Source: Chloroflexota bacterium
Lineage (GTDB): Bacteria > Chloroflexota > Chloroflexia > QHBQ01 > JADMIH01
DNA length: 14,408 nucleotides
Direction of reading: 5' to 3'
NCBI GenBank assembly: GCA_015478675.1
Contig: JADMIH010000097.1
Location: 1 to 14,408, forward strand
Position numbers and translations under genes: made by a program. Shown piece after piece: positions 14,165-14,408 of the stretch. The notes under the pieces were generated by a model that was not told the DNA's origin, made no database searches, and was given only the letters and a program-made list of their open reading frames with translations. Numbering within the stretch: position 1 is the stretch's first letter; each line of letters begins with the position of its first letter.

Positions 14165-14190
14165 AGCCGCACCAGCATACTGGTGCGGCT
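14165..14190 (-). terminator. Terminator of tRNA-Ala
   Basis: A perfect 11-bp stem (AGCCGCACCAG with CTGGTGCGGCT) and a 4-nt loop; on the minus strand it is followed by CTTTTGTT. It lies 21 nt after the tRNA 3' end. Confidence 0.82.
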
Positions 14191-14211
14191 ATTCTATGCC
14201 TGTACTGTGGG

Positions 14212-14284
14212 TGGAGATGTGGGGACTCGAACCCCAGACCCTCACACTGCCAGTGTGATGCTCTCCCAACTGAGCTACATCCCC
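14212..14284 (-). tRNA. tRNA-Ala (anticodon GGC)
   Basis: The 73-nt cloverleaf folds fully on the minus strand. The acceptor stem is GGGGATG with CATCTCC and keeps the G3-U70 pair that identifies alanine tRNAs. The D arm is GCTC/GAGC, the anticodon arm TCACA-CTGGCAG-TGTGA (anticodon GGC, reading GCC and GCU) and the T arm TGGGG-TTCGAGT-CCCCA. The discriminator is A; CCA is not encoded (CCCA follows). It has its own promoter and terminator. Confidence 0.97.
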
Positions 14285-14308
14285 ATTAATGCAACTTACG
14301 CCACGAGC

Positions 14309-14337
14309 ATTATACGTGATTGCGCGCTAGCCGTCAA
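14309..14337 (-). promoter_or_regulatory. Promoter of tRNA-Ala
   Basis: On the minus strand TTGACG (14337-14332), a 17-bp spacer and a perfect TATAAT (14314-14309). It lies 24 bp before the tRNA. Confidence 0.85.
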
Positions 14338-14408
14338 GCAAGGCACGGGGAGTACCCAGGGCAAACGCATCTAAATTGGTTTGGGGCCGAGAAGAACCTT
14401 GAGCAGAT

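Noticed and set aside
1..14408. CRISPR array, rRNA or replication origin
   Set aside because: No regularly spaced repeat array, rRNA stretch or DnaA-box cluster was seen; the repeats present are tandem, inverted or dispersed pairs.

Overview
This looks like a chromosomal segment of a moderately GC-rich bacterium, most likely a member of the Chloroflexota. That placement is an inference. It rests on the hrcA-grpE-dnaK/dnaJ order, the expanded Uma2-family genes, the G-rich GGGAGAGGGGG-type interspersed repeats and the general protein flavour; no phylogeny was run. Promoters with clean TTGACA/TATAAT-like boxes and 17-bp spacers appear on both strands.

Layout. (1) 1-2035, minus strand: a tight three-gene unit with its own promoter. 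It encodes a sigma-70-like protein, then a protein with a possible HTH and an acidic tail, then an ImmA/IrrE-like (M78) metallopeptidase that runs off the left edge. (2) 2300-2849: the decayed 3' part of an IS4-family insertion sequence, ending in a recognisable terminal repeat next to the hrcA promoter. (3) 2866-9637: the heat-shock locus. A good promoter and a slightly degenerate CIRCE operator precede hrcA, grpE and dnaK; a hairpin terminator follows dnaK. Between dnaK and dnaJ sit three Uma2-family genes: one pseudogene and two intact genes that are identical at both ends and diverged in the middle. dnaJ follows 12 bp after the last one. (4) 9638-10216: a gene-free stretch packed with palindromes (a 63-bp mini-element and two adjacent perfect hairpins of 49 nt each), then a promoter. 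(5) 10217-11692: a secreted Asp-box (sialidase-like) beta-propeller protein. (6) 11738-11981: a MITE-like element inserted in what looks like the terminator of that gene. Its ends match the end of the IS4 remnant. (7) 12092-13963: a small four-TM membrane protein (PF04020 type), a frameshifted glyoxalase-like (VOC) gene and a WbuC-type cupin. (8) 14165-14337, minus strand: tRNA-Ala(GGC) with its own promoter and terminator.

How the parts work together. HrcA should repress its own operon through CIRCE; GrpE, DnaK and DnaJ form the Hsp70 folding machine. The terminator after dnaK and the Uma2 insertion suggest dnaJ is transcribed partly or wholly apart from dnaK. The minus-strand sigma/HTH/peptidase unit is the best candidate for an undescribed regulatory system, by analogy with IrrE/ImmA-type peptidases that cleave a partner regulator. 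The Uma2 mosaic and the IS4/MITE pair are the clearest signs of recent DNA rearrangement. All family assignments come from reading motifs by eye, without database searches.
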